A stretch of DNA of 64,000 nt from Streptomyces bauhiniae (GCF_004784475.1 NZ_SRRT01000007.1:1-64000), one strand, 5' to 3'. Counted from the stretch's first letter, positions 25,393 through 34,632 are shown. Translations and numbers: made by a program. Notes: a model not told the origin generated them from the letters alone.

Positions 25393-27138
25393 GTGGACGC
25401 GCAAAGCCGTGGGCGGGCGGAGAACATCGACCCCGCAGACCAGTGGGTACTCAATCCGAACACCGGCGAATACGAACTGCGACTGAGCAATTCCGCACCG
25501 CAGTCACCGGTTCCCGGACCGCGGGCTTCCCGGCGCGGCCGTCCCGCTGATCCCGAGGCCGGGCGCGGCCGGGGCGGCGCGGCGGTACGGGAGGCTCCGG
25601 AGCGCGGCGCCGAGGTGCCGCAGCCGCGCCGCCGCAGGGGGGCCGAGCCGGAGCCGCCGCCGGGGCGGCGCAACCGGCGCCCGGTGAAGAAGAAGTCGAA
25701 GACCAAGAAGATCCTGGCCTGGACCGGCGGCGGTCTGGCGCTGGTGCTGGTCGCCACCGGCTCGGCGGGCTACCTCTACCTCAAGCATCTCGAGGGCAAC
25801 GTCTCCGCGACCGACGTCGGCAGCGCGGCGAAGCAGGGCTTCAGCAAGGACGACGCCTTCAACATCCTGATCATCGGCACCGACAAGCGCACCGGCGCCG
25901 GCAACGAGGGCTACGGCGACAAGAACAGCGTCGGCCACGCGGACACCAACATCCTGCTGCACGTCGCCAAGGACCGGACCAACGCGACGGCGCTGAGCAT
26001 CCCCCGCGACATGATCGTGGACGTGCCGGACTGCGAGACCGTCCAGCCCGACGGCAGCAAGAAGGTCATCCCCGGCTCCAGCCAGGTCCGCTTCAACACC
26101 AGCCTCGGCCAGGAGGGCCGGGACGCGGGCTGCACGATGCGTACGGTGAAGGCGGTCACGGGCATCACGCCGGACCACTTCATGATGGTCGACTTCAACG
26201 CGGTCAAGACCCTGACCTCGGCGGTCGGCGGCGTCAAGGTCTGCCTGAAGCACGCGGTGAACGACAAGGACTCCCACCTGGAGCTGCCGGCCGGCGAGTC
26301 CAAGATCGAGGGCGAGCAGGCGCTGGCGTTCGTCCGTACCCGGCACGCCTGGGGCAACCAGGGCGACCTGGACCGGATCAAGGTGCAGCAGCAGTTCATG
26401 GGGTCGCTGATGCGGGACATGTCCTCCAGCGACACCCTGACCAACCCCCGCAAGCTGCTGGACCTCGCGGAGGCGGCGACCAACGCGCTCACCGTCGACC
26501 AGGGCATCAAGTCCGTGGGCACGCTCAAGGACATCGCGCTGGAGATGAAGAAGGTGCCGCCGAAGAACATCACCTTCCTCACGGTGCCGGTGATCGACAA
26601 CCCGGCGGAGAAGGTGCACGCGACGGTCGTGGTCAACCAGACCGCGGGCCCGGAGATCTTCGACGCCATCAACAACGACGTCTCCTTCACCGACGTCAAG
26701 AAGAAGGAGAAGGCCGCCAAGGACGCCCAGGCCGCCCGGCTCAAGGGCAGCAGGTCGGCGCCGTCCGATGTGCGGGTGCGCGTGATGAACGGCGGCGCGG
26801 CCGACGGCAGCGCGCAGGAGACCCTGAACTGGATGCAGACGGAGAAGAGCATCCTGAAGTCGGAGAACGCGGGCAACGCCCCGGCGGAGCTGAGCAAGAC
26901 GACGCTGGAGTACGCCCCGGACCAGGCACCGCAGGCGCGCGAACTGGCCGCCCTCATGGGCCTGCCGGGCTCGGCGCTGAAGCCGGGCAAGAGCGTGGAG
27001 AACGCGCAGGGCCTGCCCGCGATGAGCCTGACCCTGGGCAAGGACTTCAAGGGCGCGGGCGTCTCGCTCACAGCCCCGGCGAAGGCACCGGACGTGAGTA
27101 ACAAGTCCACTGCTGACAAGGTGGAGTGCGCCTCTTAG
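25393..27138 (+). CDS. LCP family protein 2
   Basis: A 581-residue LCP protein starting with GTG. About 100 residues of Pro/Arg/Glu-rich cytoplasmic sequence, including VKKKSKTKKI, precede one membrane helix near residues 112-132. The LCP domain follows (NILIIGTDKR, SIPRDMIVDVPD, AFVRTRHAWG) and a LytR_C domain closes the protein (DVRVRVMNGGAADGSAQETL). The charged cytoplasmic region may connect to growth machinery; that is inference. It is preceded by about 230 bp without a gene, probably promoter. Confidence 0.92.
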   Translation: MDAQSRGRAENIDPADQWVLNPNTGEYELRLSNSAPQSPVPGPRASRRGRPADPEAGRGRGGAAVREAPERGAEVPQPRRRRGAEPEPPPGRRNRRPVKKKSKTKKILAWTGGGLALVLVATGSAGYLYLKHLEGNVSATDVGSAAKQGFSKDDAFNILIIGTDKRTGAGNEGYGDKNSVGHADTNILLHVAKDRTNATALSIPRDMIVDVPDCETVQPDGSKKVIPGSSQVRFNTSLGQEGRDAGCTMRTVKAVTGITPDHFMMVDFNAVKTLTSAVGGVKVCLKHAVNDKDSHLELPAGESKIEGEQALAFVRTRHAWGNQGDLDRIKVQQQFMGSLMRDMSSSDTLTNPRKLLDLAEAATNALTVDQGIKSVGTLKDIALEMKKVPPKNITFLTVPVIDNPAEKVHATVVVNQTAGPEIFDAINNDVSFTDVKKKEKAAKDAQAARLKGSRSAPSDVRVRVMNGGAADGSAQETLNWMQTEKSILKSENAGNAPAELSKTTLEYAPDQAPQARELAALMGLPGSALKPGKSVENAQGLPAMSLTLGKDFKGAGVSLTAPAKAPDVSNKSTADKVECAS

Positions 27139-27147
27139 GTAACCCAT

Positions 27148-27187
27148 CGGGCCCGTCGTGCGTCTAACTCGGCGCGGGACGGGCCCG
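27148..27187 (+). terminator. terminator between LCP genes 2 and 3
   Basis: CGGGCCCGTC (27148-27157) and its complement (27178-27187) form a perfect 10-bp stem followed by TTT, starting 10 bp past the LCP 2 stop. It separates transcription of the two genes. Confidence 0.65.
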
Positions 27188-27251
27188 TTTGCTGCGTGTG
27201 TGGTGGAAGGACGGGGAGTTGTCGCAAAGTCGGGTTCGGGGGAGGGGTTCG

Positions 27252-28838
27252 GTGGCGCAGGACACCAGAGAGCGCGCGCCGAGGGCCGGGGGCCCGCGTG
27301 ACGGAGGCGCCGGCGGCCGGCGCCGTGACGGGAAGCAGGGCGGCGGGCGGCGCGCGCTGCGCTGGTCGGCGAGTGTGCTGGCGCTGCTGATACTCGGCAC
27401 GGCCGGCGCCGGTTACCTGTACTACGAGCACCTCAACGGCAACATCCAGGCGGGCGCGCGCAGCGGCAGCGACGACTCCAGGGCCCAGCGCACCCGGCCC
27501 AACGCGGACGGCCAGACCCCGCTGAACATCCTGCTGATCGGCTCCGACAGCCGCGCCTCGGCGGAGAACGTCAAGCTCGGCGGCAGCAAGGACAACCGCA
27601 GCAACCCGCCCCTCGGTGACGTGCAGATGCTGATCCACGTCTCCGCGGACCGCAAGAGCGCCGCCATGGTGAGCATCCCCCGCGACACCCGCGTGGACAT
27701 CCCCGAGTGCAAGGACGCCAAGACCGGACGGGTCTACCCGGCGACCAACGACATCATCAACACCACCCTCGCCCGGGGCGGCGCCGGCTGCACGCTGGCG
27801 ACCTGGGAGAACCTCACCGGGGTCTACATCGACCACTGGATGACGATCGACTTCGCGGGTGTGGTGCGGATGGCGGACGCGATCGGCGGCGTCGGGGTCT
27901 GCGTCAACCAGAACGTCTGGGACCGCTCCACGGCCGCCCAGCGCGGCGGCTCCGGCCTGAAGCTGACCGCCGGCACGCACAAGGTGCAGGGCGAGCAGGC
28001 CCTGCAGTGGCTGCGCACCCGGCACGCCTGGGGCAGCGACGTGATGCGCGCCCGCGCCCAGCACATGTACCTGAACTCGATGATCCGCACCCTCAAGGGC
28101 CAGAACGTCTTCACCGACAGCGGCAGGCTGATGAACCTCGCGGAGGCGGCCACCAAGTCCCTGACCGTGTCCGACGAGATCAGCAGCGTCAAGAAGCTGT
28201 ACGACCTCGGCATGGAGCTGAAGGCGGTGCCGGCCAACCGGATCACCTCGGTGACGATGCCGAACATCGAGGACCCGCAGAACATCTCCCACGTGCTGCC
28301 CGACCAGGCCGGCGCCGACAAGCTGTGGCAGATGCTCCGCGAGGACGTCTCCCTCGACAAGAACGGCAAGCCGGCCAAGAAGACGGTCGCGGACGCCGAG
28401 CCCGTCAAGGCGCCCTCCGCCGCTCCGGAGCGGCTCGGGGTGCAGGTGCAGAACGGCACCCGCAGCGACACCCTCGCCCCGGTCAGCGGCCGCGCCCGCG
28501 CGGTGGCGAGCGCCCTGGGCGCCAAGGGGTACGGCCAGGCGCAGGCGGACACCTCGGCGGCGCCGTCCGCCGACGAGACGGTGGTGCGCTACCCGAGCGC
28601 CGACCTGGAGGGCGACGCCCAGGCGGTGGCCAAGGCGCTGGGCATCCCGGCGAAGCAGGTGGAACGTTCCACCGATGTCTCCGGCGTGACCGTCGTGGTC
28701 GGCTCGGACTGGCGCACCGGCGACACGTACCCGAAGAAGGCCGCCCCGAAGGCCGGCGACCTCCCCAGCGGCACGGACGCCATCAACGGCTCGGACGACA
28801 AGTCCTGCATGGACGTGTACAAGCCCTACCGCTGGTAG
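27252..28838 (+). CDS. LCP family protein 3
   Basis: A 528-residue LCP protein. I use the GTG at 27252, preceded by a strong GGGGGAGGGG, rather than the TTG at 27189. A basic N-terminus (RRRDGKQGGGRRALRW) precedes the membrane helix (about 42-58); the LCP domain has NILLIGSDSR, SIPRDTRVDIPE and QWLRTRHAWG, and a LytR_C domain with GVQVQNGTRSD follows. It is closely similar in layout to LCP 2, so the pair probably arose by duplication. A strong terminator follows 13 bp past its stop. Confidence 0.92.
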   Translation: MAQDTRERAPRAGGPRDGGAGGRRRDGKQGGGRRALRWSASVLALLILGTAGAGYLYYEHLNGNIQAGARSGSDDSRAQRTRPNADGQTPLNILLIGSDSRASAENVKLGGSKDNRSNPPLGDVQMLIHVSADRKSAAMVSIPRDTRVDIPECKDAKTGRVYPATNDIINTTLARGGAGCTLATWENLTGVYIDHWMTIDFAGVVRMADAIGGVGVCVNQNVWDRSTAAQRGGSGLKLTAGTHKVQGEQALQWLRTRHAWGSDVMRARAQHMYLNSMIRTLKGQNVFTDSGRLMNLAEAATKSLTVSDEISSVKKLYDLGMELKAVPANRITSVTMPNIEDPQNISHVLPDQAGADKLWQMLREDVSLDKNGKPAKKTVADAEPVKAPSAAPERLGVQVQNGTRSDTLAPVSGRARAVASALGAKGYGQAQADTSAAPSADETVVRYPSADLEGDAQAVAKALGIPAKQVERSTDVSGVTVVVGSDWRTGDTYPKKAAPKAGDLPSGTDAINGSDDKSCMDVYKPYRW

Positions 28839-28851
28839 GCGGTCGACGCGA

Positions 28852-28885
28852 AAAGGGCCCCTCCCGGCTGCGGGAGGGGCCCTTT
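28852..28885. terminator. bidirectional terminator between LCP 3 and a glycosyltransferase
   Basis: AAAGGGCCCCTCCCG (28852-28866), loop GCTG, and its perfect 15-nt complement (28871-28885). A-rich on one side and T-rich on the other, and centred between convergent stops at 28838 and 28896, so it can act in both directions. Confidence 0.85.
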
Positions 28886-28895
28886 CACGTGGTCA

Positions 28896-29924
28896 CTACC
28901 GGGGTTCGAGCACCGCCGGGCGGCGGGACGCGATGACGCGCTTCGCCAGGGACTTGGGGCTGGTCAGGAAGCCGAAGCCCCAGGACATGTGCATGGTGGC
29001 GAGGGCGACCGGGATCTGGAGGCGGGCCTTGAGGGGGAGGCCCTTGCCGGCCGGTATCGAGCCCGCCGCGATGGCCGCCAGGTAGCCGGCGGGGACGACG
29101 AAGCCCCAGGGGGTGACGGCCACGCCGACCACCACGCCCGCCGCGATCGCGCACACGGCGGCCGGCGGGGCGAGGTAGCGGAGGTTGATGGACCCCTCGT
29201 GGTAGCGGGCGACGACGTGCCGCCAGCGGCCGTAGTCCTTGTACTGCTTGGCCAGCGCCTTGATGCTCGGGCGGGGCCGGTAGGAGACCCGCAGCTCGGG
29301 CGAGAACCAGATCAGGCCGCCCGCCTCGCGGATGCGGAAGTTCAGCTCCCAGTCCTGGGCGCGGATGAACTCCTCGTTGTAGCCGCCCTGTTGCTCCAGC
29401 GCCTCGCGGCGGAACACCCCGAGGTAGACCGTCTCGGCGGGGGCGGCCGCGCCACCGGTGTGGAAGGCGGCGTTGCCGACACCGATCTTGGAGGTCATCG
29501 CGGCGGCGACCGCGTGCTCCCAGTCGTTCTCGCCCTCGGCGTGCATGATGCCGCCGACGTTCTGCGCGCCGGTCTCCTCAAGGAGCCGTACGGCGGTGGC
29601 GATGTAGTTCGGCGAGAGGATGCCGTGGCCGTCCACGCGGACGACGACCGGGTGCCGGGACGCCTTGATCGCGGCGTTCAGCGCGGCGGGGGTGCGGCCG
29701 GTGGGGTTGGGGACCGTGACCACGCGGGGGTCCTCGGCCACCAGCTCGGCCGCGATCTCGTCCGTACGGTCCGCGGAGGGACCGAGGGCGATCACGACCT
29801 CCATGTCGCCGGCGTACTCCTGCGCGAGGATCGCCTGGACGGCGCCGCGCAGATGCCGTTCCTCGTTGAGCACGGGCATGATCACGGACACGGCGGGGTG
29901 CCGCACATCGGGCTTGGCGTTCAT
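28896..29924 (-). CDS. glycosyltransferase family 2 protein
   Basis: A 342-residue GT2 enzyme. The nucleotide-sugar fold opens with VSVIMPVLNEERHLRGAVQA; VRVDGHG is the metal site, RAQDWELNFRI and the downstream RYRxxx-like region (KDYGRWRHVVARYH) are in the usual places. Two C-terminal hydrophobic segments (PAAVCAIAAGVVVGVAV and WGFVVPAGYLAAIAAG) anchor it to the membrane. It resembles ExoA-like polysaccharide transferases. Located among LCP genes, it may build a glycopolymer that LCP proteins attach; this is inference. Confidence 0.9.
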   Translation of the reverse strand: MNAKPDVRHPAVSVIMPVLNEERHLRGAVQAILAQEYAGDMEVVIALGPSADRTDEIAAELVAEDPRVVTVPNPTGRTPAALNAAIKASRHPVVVRVDGHGILSPNYIATAVRLLEETGAQNVGGIMHAEGENDWEHAVAAAMTSKIGVGNAAFHTGGAAAPAETVYLGVFRREALEQQGGYNEEFIRAQDWELNFRIREAGGLIWFSPELRVSYRPRPSIKALAKQYKDYGRWRHVVARYHEGSINLRYLAPPAAVCAIAAGVVVGVAVTPWGFVVPAGYLAAIAAGSIPAGKGLPLKARLQIPVALATMHMSWGFGFLTSPKSLAKRVIASRRPAVLEPR

Positions 29925-30050
29925 AGGGGGCTCACGTTACCGCGAATGGGGGACACCGTTGCGCGCCGCCGCGGCCGCGACGCGGGCTGGAGATCGTATC
30001 GACCTACGGTGATCACATTCCCACGTACGGCCGCATCCCGGAGGTGTCCC

Positions 30051-31559
30051 TTGCCCAGACCGCCTCGGCCCCCAGCCCCCTCCGTCCGGGGTGCGGGGAG
30101 CGCTCCCAGGCCGCCGCGCCGGCCCCGGCCGTCCGGACGGGTGCGACGGGGGCCCCTCGCCCGCAGGCGGCGGCCGCGCTGGGCGGTGCGGGCGGTGACC
30201 GCGCTGTCGGTCGCGGTGCTCGCCTCGGCCGGGATCGGCCACGCGGTGGTCACCGGCCTGGACTCCGGCATCGCCCGCGTGGACGCCTTCAAGGACATGA
30301 AGAACCGGCCCCGCGCGGGCCACGGCATGAACGTGCTGCTGGTCGGCACCGACGGCCGGGACAAGATCACCGAGGCGGAGCGGCGCGCGTACAAGCTGGG
30401 TGGCGCGCCCTGCCACTGCACCGACACGGTGATGATCGTGCACATCTCGGAGGACCGGGAGCGGGCCAGTGTGGTGAGCCTGCCGCGCGACTCGTACACC
30501 GAGGTGCCCGAGCACGTCGACCAGACCACCGGTGAGCGGCACCACGCGCACCCGATGAAGCTGAACGCGGCGTACGCGGAGGGCGGGCCGCAGCTCACCG
30601 TGCGCACGGTGGAGGCGATGACGCATGTGAAGGTCGACCACTATCTGGAGGTCGACTTCGCCAGCTTCATGAAGACGGTGGACGTGCTCGGCGGGGTGAA
30701 GATCTGCACCCCGACCCCGCTGAAGGACTCCTACACCGGGCTCGACCTCGCGCCCGGCCCGCACACCCTGGGCGGTGGACAGGCCCTGCAGTACGTCCGC
30801 GCCCGGCATGTGGACGGGGCGAGCGACCTGGGCCGGATGCAGCGCCAGCAGCGGTTCATGGCGGCGCTGATCGAGCGGGCCACGTCCTCGGGGGTGCTGT
30901 TCAACCCGATGCGGTTCCGGGACGTGACGCGGGCGGTGCTCGGCTCGGTGCGGGCGGACAACGGGTTCGGCACCGACGAGCTGCTCGACCTCGGCCGGGC
31001 CATGCGGAACTTCTCGCCGTCGTCCTCGGAGTTCACCACCGTGCCCATCGGGCAGATGGGGTACGCCGTGAAGGGCATCGGCTCCACGCTGAAGTGGGAC
31101 CCGGTCAAGTCCGAGCGGCTCTTCACCAACCTGCGCGACGACAAGCCGCTCGGCGCGCACCCGGCGACGAAGGCCCCGGCGGCCACGACCGTCGAGGTCG
31201 ACCCGCACTCCGTCCGGGTCCGGGTGGAGAACGGCACCGGTACGGCGGGGCTCGGCCGCAAGGTCGACGCGGCCCTCGCCGCGACCGGCTTCGCCACGAC
31301 CCGCCAGCCGGTGACCGCCGCGCATCCCGTCGCCCGCACGGTCATCTCCTACGACCCCCGCTGGGACCGCTCCGCCCGCTCCCTCGCCACCGCCCTCCCC
31401 GGCAGCGAACTCCACCCCACCCCCGGCCTCGGCCCCATCCTCCGCGTAACAGCCGGCACCGACTGGAAATCCGTCCACCCGGTAAAGGGCCCCCAGATCG
31501 CGACCCCGGACGCGCCGGTGGTGAGGGGGGACGAGGTGGTGTGCTCGGGCGAGGCGTAG
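30051..31559 (+). CDS. LCP family protein 4
   Basis: A 502-residue LCP protein. I choose the TTG at 30051 because GGAGG sits 6 nt before it and the frame further upstream is antisense to the glycosyltransferase. The N-terminus is an exceptionally Pro/Arg-rich stretch of 50 residues, then a membrane helix (AVRAVTALSVAVLASAGIGH), the LCP domain (NVLLVGTDGRD, SLPRDSYTEVPE, QYVRARHVDG) and a LytR_C domain (VRVRVENGTGTAGLGRK). It ends at the left edge of the decayed cassette. Confidence 0.9.
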   Translation: MPRPPRPPAPSVRGAGSAPRPPRRPRPSGRVRRGPLARRRRPRWAVRAVTALSVAVLASAGIGHAVVTGLDSGIARVDAFKDMKNRPRAGHGMNVLLVGTDGRDKITEAERRAYKLGGAPCHCTDTVMIVHISEDRERASVVSLPRDSYTEVPEHVDQTTGERHHAHPMKLNAAYAEGGPQLTVRTVEAMTHVKVDHYLEVDFASFMKTVDVLGGVKICTPTPLKDSYTGLDLAPGPHTLGGGQALQYVRARHVDGASDLGRMQRQQRFMAALIERATSSGVLFNPMRFRDVTRAVLGSVRADNGFGTDELLDLGRAMRNFSPSSSEFTTVPIGQMGYAVKGIGSTLKWDPVKSERLFTNLRDDKPLGAHPATKAPAATTVEVDPHSVRVRVENGTGTAGLGRKVDAALAATGFATTRQPVTAAHPVARTVISYDPRWDRSARSLATALPGSELHPTPGLGPILRVTAGTDWKSVHPVKGPQIATPDAPVVRGDEVVCSGEA

Positions 31560-31789
31560 CGCTGCGCGGCTTGGACGGGATGCGGGCCCTGGCAGGGACG
31601 ACGGTCGGGGCCTGCTGCCTCGTCACGGGCGCGGGGCGGCCGTCGCCTCAGCGGCCTGATTTCTTACCCTGGCCCACGCACCGTCGACACTCGCACGGGG
31701 GCCACCCTGAAGTGGCCAGGGGCGTCGGGATCGGCACTTCTCTAGTTGCTCTCCATGGCGCCATCTTTAACGAGTTGGCCGGGGCGGCC
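31560..31789. other. intergenic DNA at the left edge of the decayed cassette
   Basis: No intact gene. At 31562-31597 one plus-strand frame reads LRGLDGMRALAG, a phrase like the start of membrane acyltransferases, but it goes no further. The remainder shows no motif; base composition drops toward the right as the cassette begins. Confidence 0.4.
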
Positions 31790-32430
31790 CTAGCCCGTTT
31801 CCTGTTCCCGCAAGAAATCGTCGCGAATGCCCTCGACGAGGCCCCGCATTTTGTCTCCGGACAATGCGACCCGTGCGAATCCATCGAATTTTTCAATGTA
31901 CAGTCTCACGTCCCGAGGGTCCGTCACCACCACCTCGGCGTGCACAATCTCCACTGTCACCATTCGGTCATCGCGGATGACGAACGCGTGATTCGCGATG
32001 TCGCGCTGCCGCACCTGTAGCGGGAAACAATGCGATCGAGCTGGGCTGCCATCATCTGCGGTGGGACGATCTGCCATCGGAGGACAGGTTCTGTGATGAC
32101 GAACCGCAGTGACTTGGCGTTGTCGTACAGGACCCCTTGGCGCTCAAGCCTTCCGTTGATCGTGCGGTTGAGGGTTTCTTCGCCAAGGTCATGACGTTCC
32201 AGGGCCTTGGCGGCCTGTTGCCCCGTGTGCATTCCGACGCGTCTCAGCAGGCGCCAGGCGGTTGCCTCCGTGACCGACGCTCGTGCGGCCTCGGTGTACT
32301 GCGCCTTGACTTCATCCGAGACGCCGATCGCGGTCGGGGACATCAGGGCGCTGCGAGCTACGGCTTTGGCTTCCTTCCCGGCAGCCATTCGAAGTGCCTT
32401 CAATGCGGCCGCGAGCTGTGCTCTGTTCAC
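31790..32430 (-). pseudogene. DUF5753/XRE-type regulator, internally deleted and frameshifted
   Basis: The minus-strand frame opens with GTG at 32430 (MNRAQLAAALKALRMAAGKE) and continues to 31957; the family C-terminus (PLQVRQRDIANHAFVIRDD through VEGIRDDFLREQE) is in another frame ending at 31790. Compared with intact relatives as I remember them, three blocks are missing: the helix-turn-helix recognition part after ALMSP, about 28 residues after GQQAAKALE, and about 12 residues after DRIVS, where the frame shifts. Such regulators bind DNA through the N-terminus and partner with DUF6879 or DUF397 proteins. This copy cannot bind DNA normally. It overlaps the upstream DUF6879 reading frame by 4 bp. 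Confidence 0.7.
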
Positions 32431-32951
32431 GTTCCGTACTTGACCCACCATGCAGCGAAAGGCTCTGCGTGCGCGAGCGCCATGTCGCGATACCGCGTGA
32501 ACTCTGCTGTTCTTTCCGGCCGCAGCACCTCTGATCCGATGTACTGACCGGTCGCCTCGTAATGCATAGCGGCCGCAGTGGCGGAGTCGAACAGCCAGAA
32601 ATCCGGAACGTTCTCCAACGGGTTCGGCTTCCCGGTGATGTCGAGTATGAAGAACTCTTCGCCCCCGGTCATGTTCTTCCGGTATCCCCACCCGAGTTCG
32701 AATCTAAGATAGTCCGAGAGTGGGCGCGACAGAACGTGCACCCGGCAAATCCGCTTCCCCTGCTCGGTGTGCGAGAGGAGTTATTCGATCCAGGCCGCGT
32801 TGTAATGGGGCGGTTGCGGCTCGCCGGCCAGGAACGCATGATAGGCGTCCACGTTTCCGGACTTGCTGTAGTCGTCTAGGGTCTCCAGTCGGAACGCCTC
32901 GTGCTGGAACGTGTCGAAGAGGTCGCCGAGAGTCCTAGATGAGGTTGTCAC
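32427..32951 (-). pseudogene. DUF6879 family protein with one in-frame stop
   Basis: From the GTG at 32951 (TLGDLFDTFQHEAFRLETLD) one frame runs to 32427 with a single TAA at 32781-32783, after residue 56 (AAWIE, stop, LLSHTEQ). Both sides match the DUF6879 pattern, including KRICRVHVLSRPLSDYLRFE and the C-terminal HAEPFAAWWVKYG, so this is one gene of about 174 codons with a nonsense mutation. DUF6879 proteins are encoded beside DUF5753 regulators in actinobacteria and are of unknown mechanism, possibly toxin-antitoxin like. The family name is from memory of sequence pattern. Confidence 0.7.
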
Positions 32952-33123
32952 GGATGGCCTTCTGGATCAGTTCCACCGGAATCTCAAGCCCGTGATCGGT
33001 CGGAGTCTCACCCTGCACAAGGAAGGTGCCGCGATCCGTGACGTAGATCGTCGGGCACTCGGTGACATCGCATGTGCTCACCAGCTTGGTGACCTTCACC
33101 CGAGCCCAGTGCGCAGAGGTCAA
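32935..33123 (-). CDS. small hypothetical protein of the DUF6879 cassette
   Basis: A protein of up to 62 residues with core KLVSTCDVTECPTIYVTDRG. Similar small proteins precede DUF6879 genes in other actinobacteria. The start is uncertain: TTG at 33123 or GTG at 33099 (VKVTKLVSTC), neither with a clear ribosome site. The end overlaps the DUF6879 start by 17 bp. It is the only intact member of the cassette; whether it is still expressed is doubtful. Confidence 0.55.
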   Translation of the reverse strand: MTSAHWARVKVTKLVSTCDVTECPTIYVTDRGTFLVQGETPTDHGLEIPVELIQKAIRDNLI

Positions 33124-33185
33124 GCGATCGCGGTTGACGGAACGGGAAACTACGTCGCCTGCCGGGTACGTGCGGCAAACGGATG

Positions 33186-33219
33186 GAAGGCGCCACCCCG
33201 TGTCCGGGGAAGCGCCTTC
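33186..33219 (-). terminator. terminator of LCP gene 5
   Basis: GAAGGCGC (33186-33193) pairs with GCGCCTTC (33212-33219), with CCCCG/CGGGG (33196-33200 and 33205-33209) pairing inside. It lies 20 bp past the LCP 5 stop on the minus strand and marks the right limit of core DNA beside the decayed cassette. Confidence 0.75.
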
Positions 33220-33238
33220 ACTGTTCCGGCCAGAAGCG

Positions 33239-34513
33239 TCAGTTGCCCGAGACCGTGACCTTCTCGTCGTTCTTCAGCTCGTCCACCAGCGTCTTCACCT
33301 TCGCCTTGTCCCAGACGAGGTTGCCGCCGACGGAGCCGGAGACGGGCATGTTCAGGGAGGTGCCGTCGCCGCCGTTGACGCCCTTCATCGCCCAGAACAT
33401 CGAGGCCAGGTCGAACAGGCCCATGTCCTTGTCGACGCTGAGGGAGTCCAGGCCCGCGCCCATCGTCGGATAGAACTTGAAGGGGTTCAGCACGGTCGAC
33501 GGGGTCGCCACCTGGTGGGCCAGCGCCGCGAGGAACTTCTGCTGGTTCTTGGTCCGCTCCAGGTCGGAGGCGGCGAAGGCGTGCCGGGTACGGACGAAGG
33601 CGAGGGCCTGCTCGCCGTTGAGGGTCTGCTCGCCCGCCTGGAAGTCGGCGCCGGAGTACTTGTCCTTGAACCCCTTGTCGATCTTGATGTCGACGCCGCC
33701 GACCGCGTCCACGATGTTGGCGAAGCCGGCGAAGCCGATCTCGACGTAGTGGTCGATGCGCAGCCCGGTGTTGTACTCCACGGTCCGGGTCAGCAGGGTC
33801 GGGCCGTCCTCGGCGTAGGTCGCGTTCAGCTTCGCGTGCCGGCCGGTGGCGGGGTAGACCTTGCCCGAGGTGGAGCCCTTGTAGGAGGGGACGACCACGT
33901 CGGAGTCGCGGGGCAGGGATATCAGGGTGTCGCCGTTGGAACCCACGTGCAGGATCATCACCGAGTCCGTGCGCTGGCCCTCGGCGGACCCCGTGTGGAG
34001 TCTCTTCTTGTCCTCGCTCGACATGCCCTTGCGGCTGTCGGAGCCGACGATCAGGTAGTTGGTGCCCTCGCCCTCGGAGGGGCGGTCGATCACCTGGGAC
34101 AGGTCGACGTCCCGGTTGAGCTTGGAGTCGGCCCAGAAGTAGGTGGCCACCGAGGTGACGACCAGCACGGCGGCCAGGGTGATCGCACCCACCTTGATCC
34201 GGCGGCCCCAGTTGGGCGCGGGACGGGGTGCGCGGGTACCGGCCGGGGCGCCGGGGCCACCCGGGCCGCCACCGCCGTACACCTGGCCGGTGTTGTAGCC
34301 GCTGTCGTAGCCGTCATGGCCCTGGCCGTCGACGTACGACGGCTGCCTGGGCACACCGCCGCCGTACTGCGGCGCGGGTGCGCCGGGCGGCGGCGCGGCC
34401 GGGCGGCGTACCTGCCGCATCACGCGCGGGCCTTCCGGCTGCGCACCGGCGCTGCCGCGTCCGTAGCGGGGGCCGCGCTCGTCGTCGGACCATCCCTCGG
34501 GCCAGTCATTCAT
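33239..34513 (-). CDS. LCP family protein 5
   Basis: A 424-residue LCP protein, opposite in direction to the other four. I start at MNDWPEGWSDDERGP (34513). The first 100 residues are a cytoplasmic Pro/Gly/Tyr/Gln-rich tail (QPSYVDGQGHDGYDSGYNTG), then one membrane helix (VGAITLAAVLVVTSVATYFW), then the LCP domain: YLIVGSDSRKG, SLPRDSDVVVPS, AFVRTRHAFA. No LytR_C domain. It is divergent from the thioesterase across about 120 bp. Confidence 0.92.
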   Translation of the reverse strand: MNDWPEGWSDDERGPRYGRGSAGAQPEGPRVMRQVRRPAAPPPGAPAPQYGGGVPRQPSYVDGQGHDGYDSGYNTGQVYGGGGPGGPGAPAGTRAPRPAPNWGRRIKVGAITLAAVLVVTSVATYFWADSKLNRDVDLSQVIDRPSEGEGTNYLIVGSDSRKGMSSEDKKRLHTGSAEGQRTDSVMILHVGSNGDTLISLPRDSDVVVPSYKGSTSGKVYPATGRHAKLNATYAEDGPTLLTRTVEYNTGLRIDHYVEIGFAGFANIVDAVGGVDIKIDKGFKDKYSGADFQAGEQTLNGEQALAFVRTRHAFAASDLERTKNQQKFLAALAHQVATPSTVLNPFKFYPTMGAGLDSLSVDKDMGLFDLASMFWAMKGVNGGDGTSLNMPVSGSVGGNLVWDKAKVKTLVDELKNDEKVTVSGN

Positions 34514-34632
34514 GCGCCCCAGTGTGCAGGGTGCCGACCGATGCCTTACAAGGGTTGTCGGAAAATCGGAGCGCCTCTGTTGCGAACCCGACATAAATTC
34601 CGCGAAAGCCGCTTCGGCATAAGGTGGGGGAC

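Noticed and set aside
31094..32020. Open frame continuing from LCP 4 into the cassette as one long protein
   Set aside because: It is an out-of-frame reading of LCP 4; only a 12-codon stub resembles anything, and that is reported as a weak finding.
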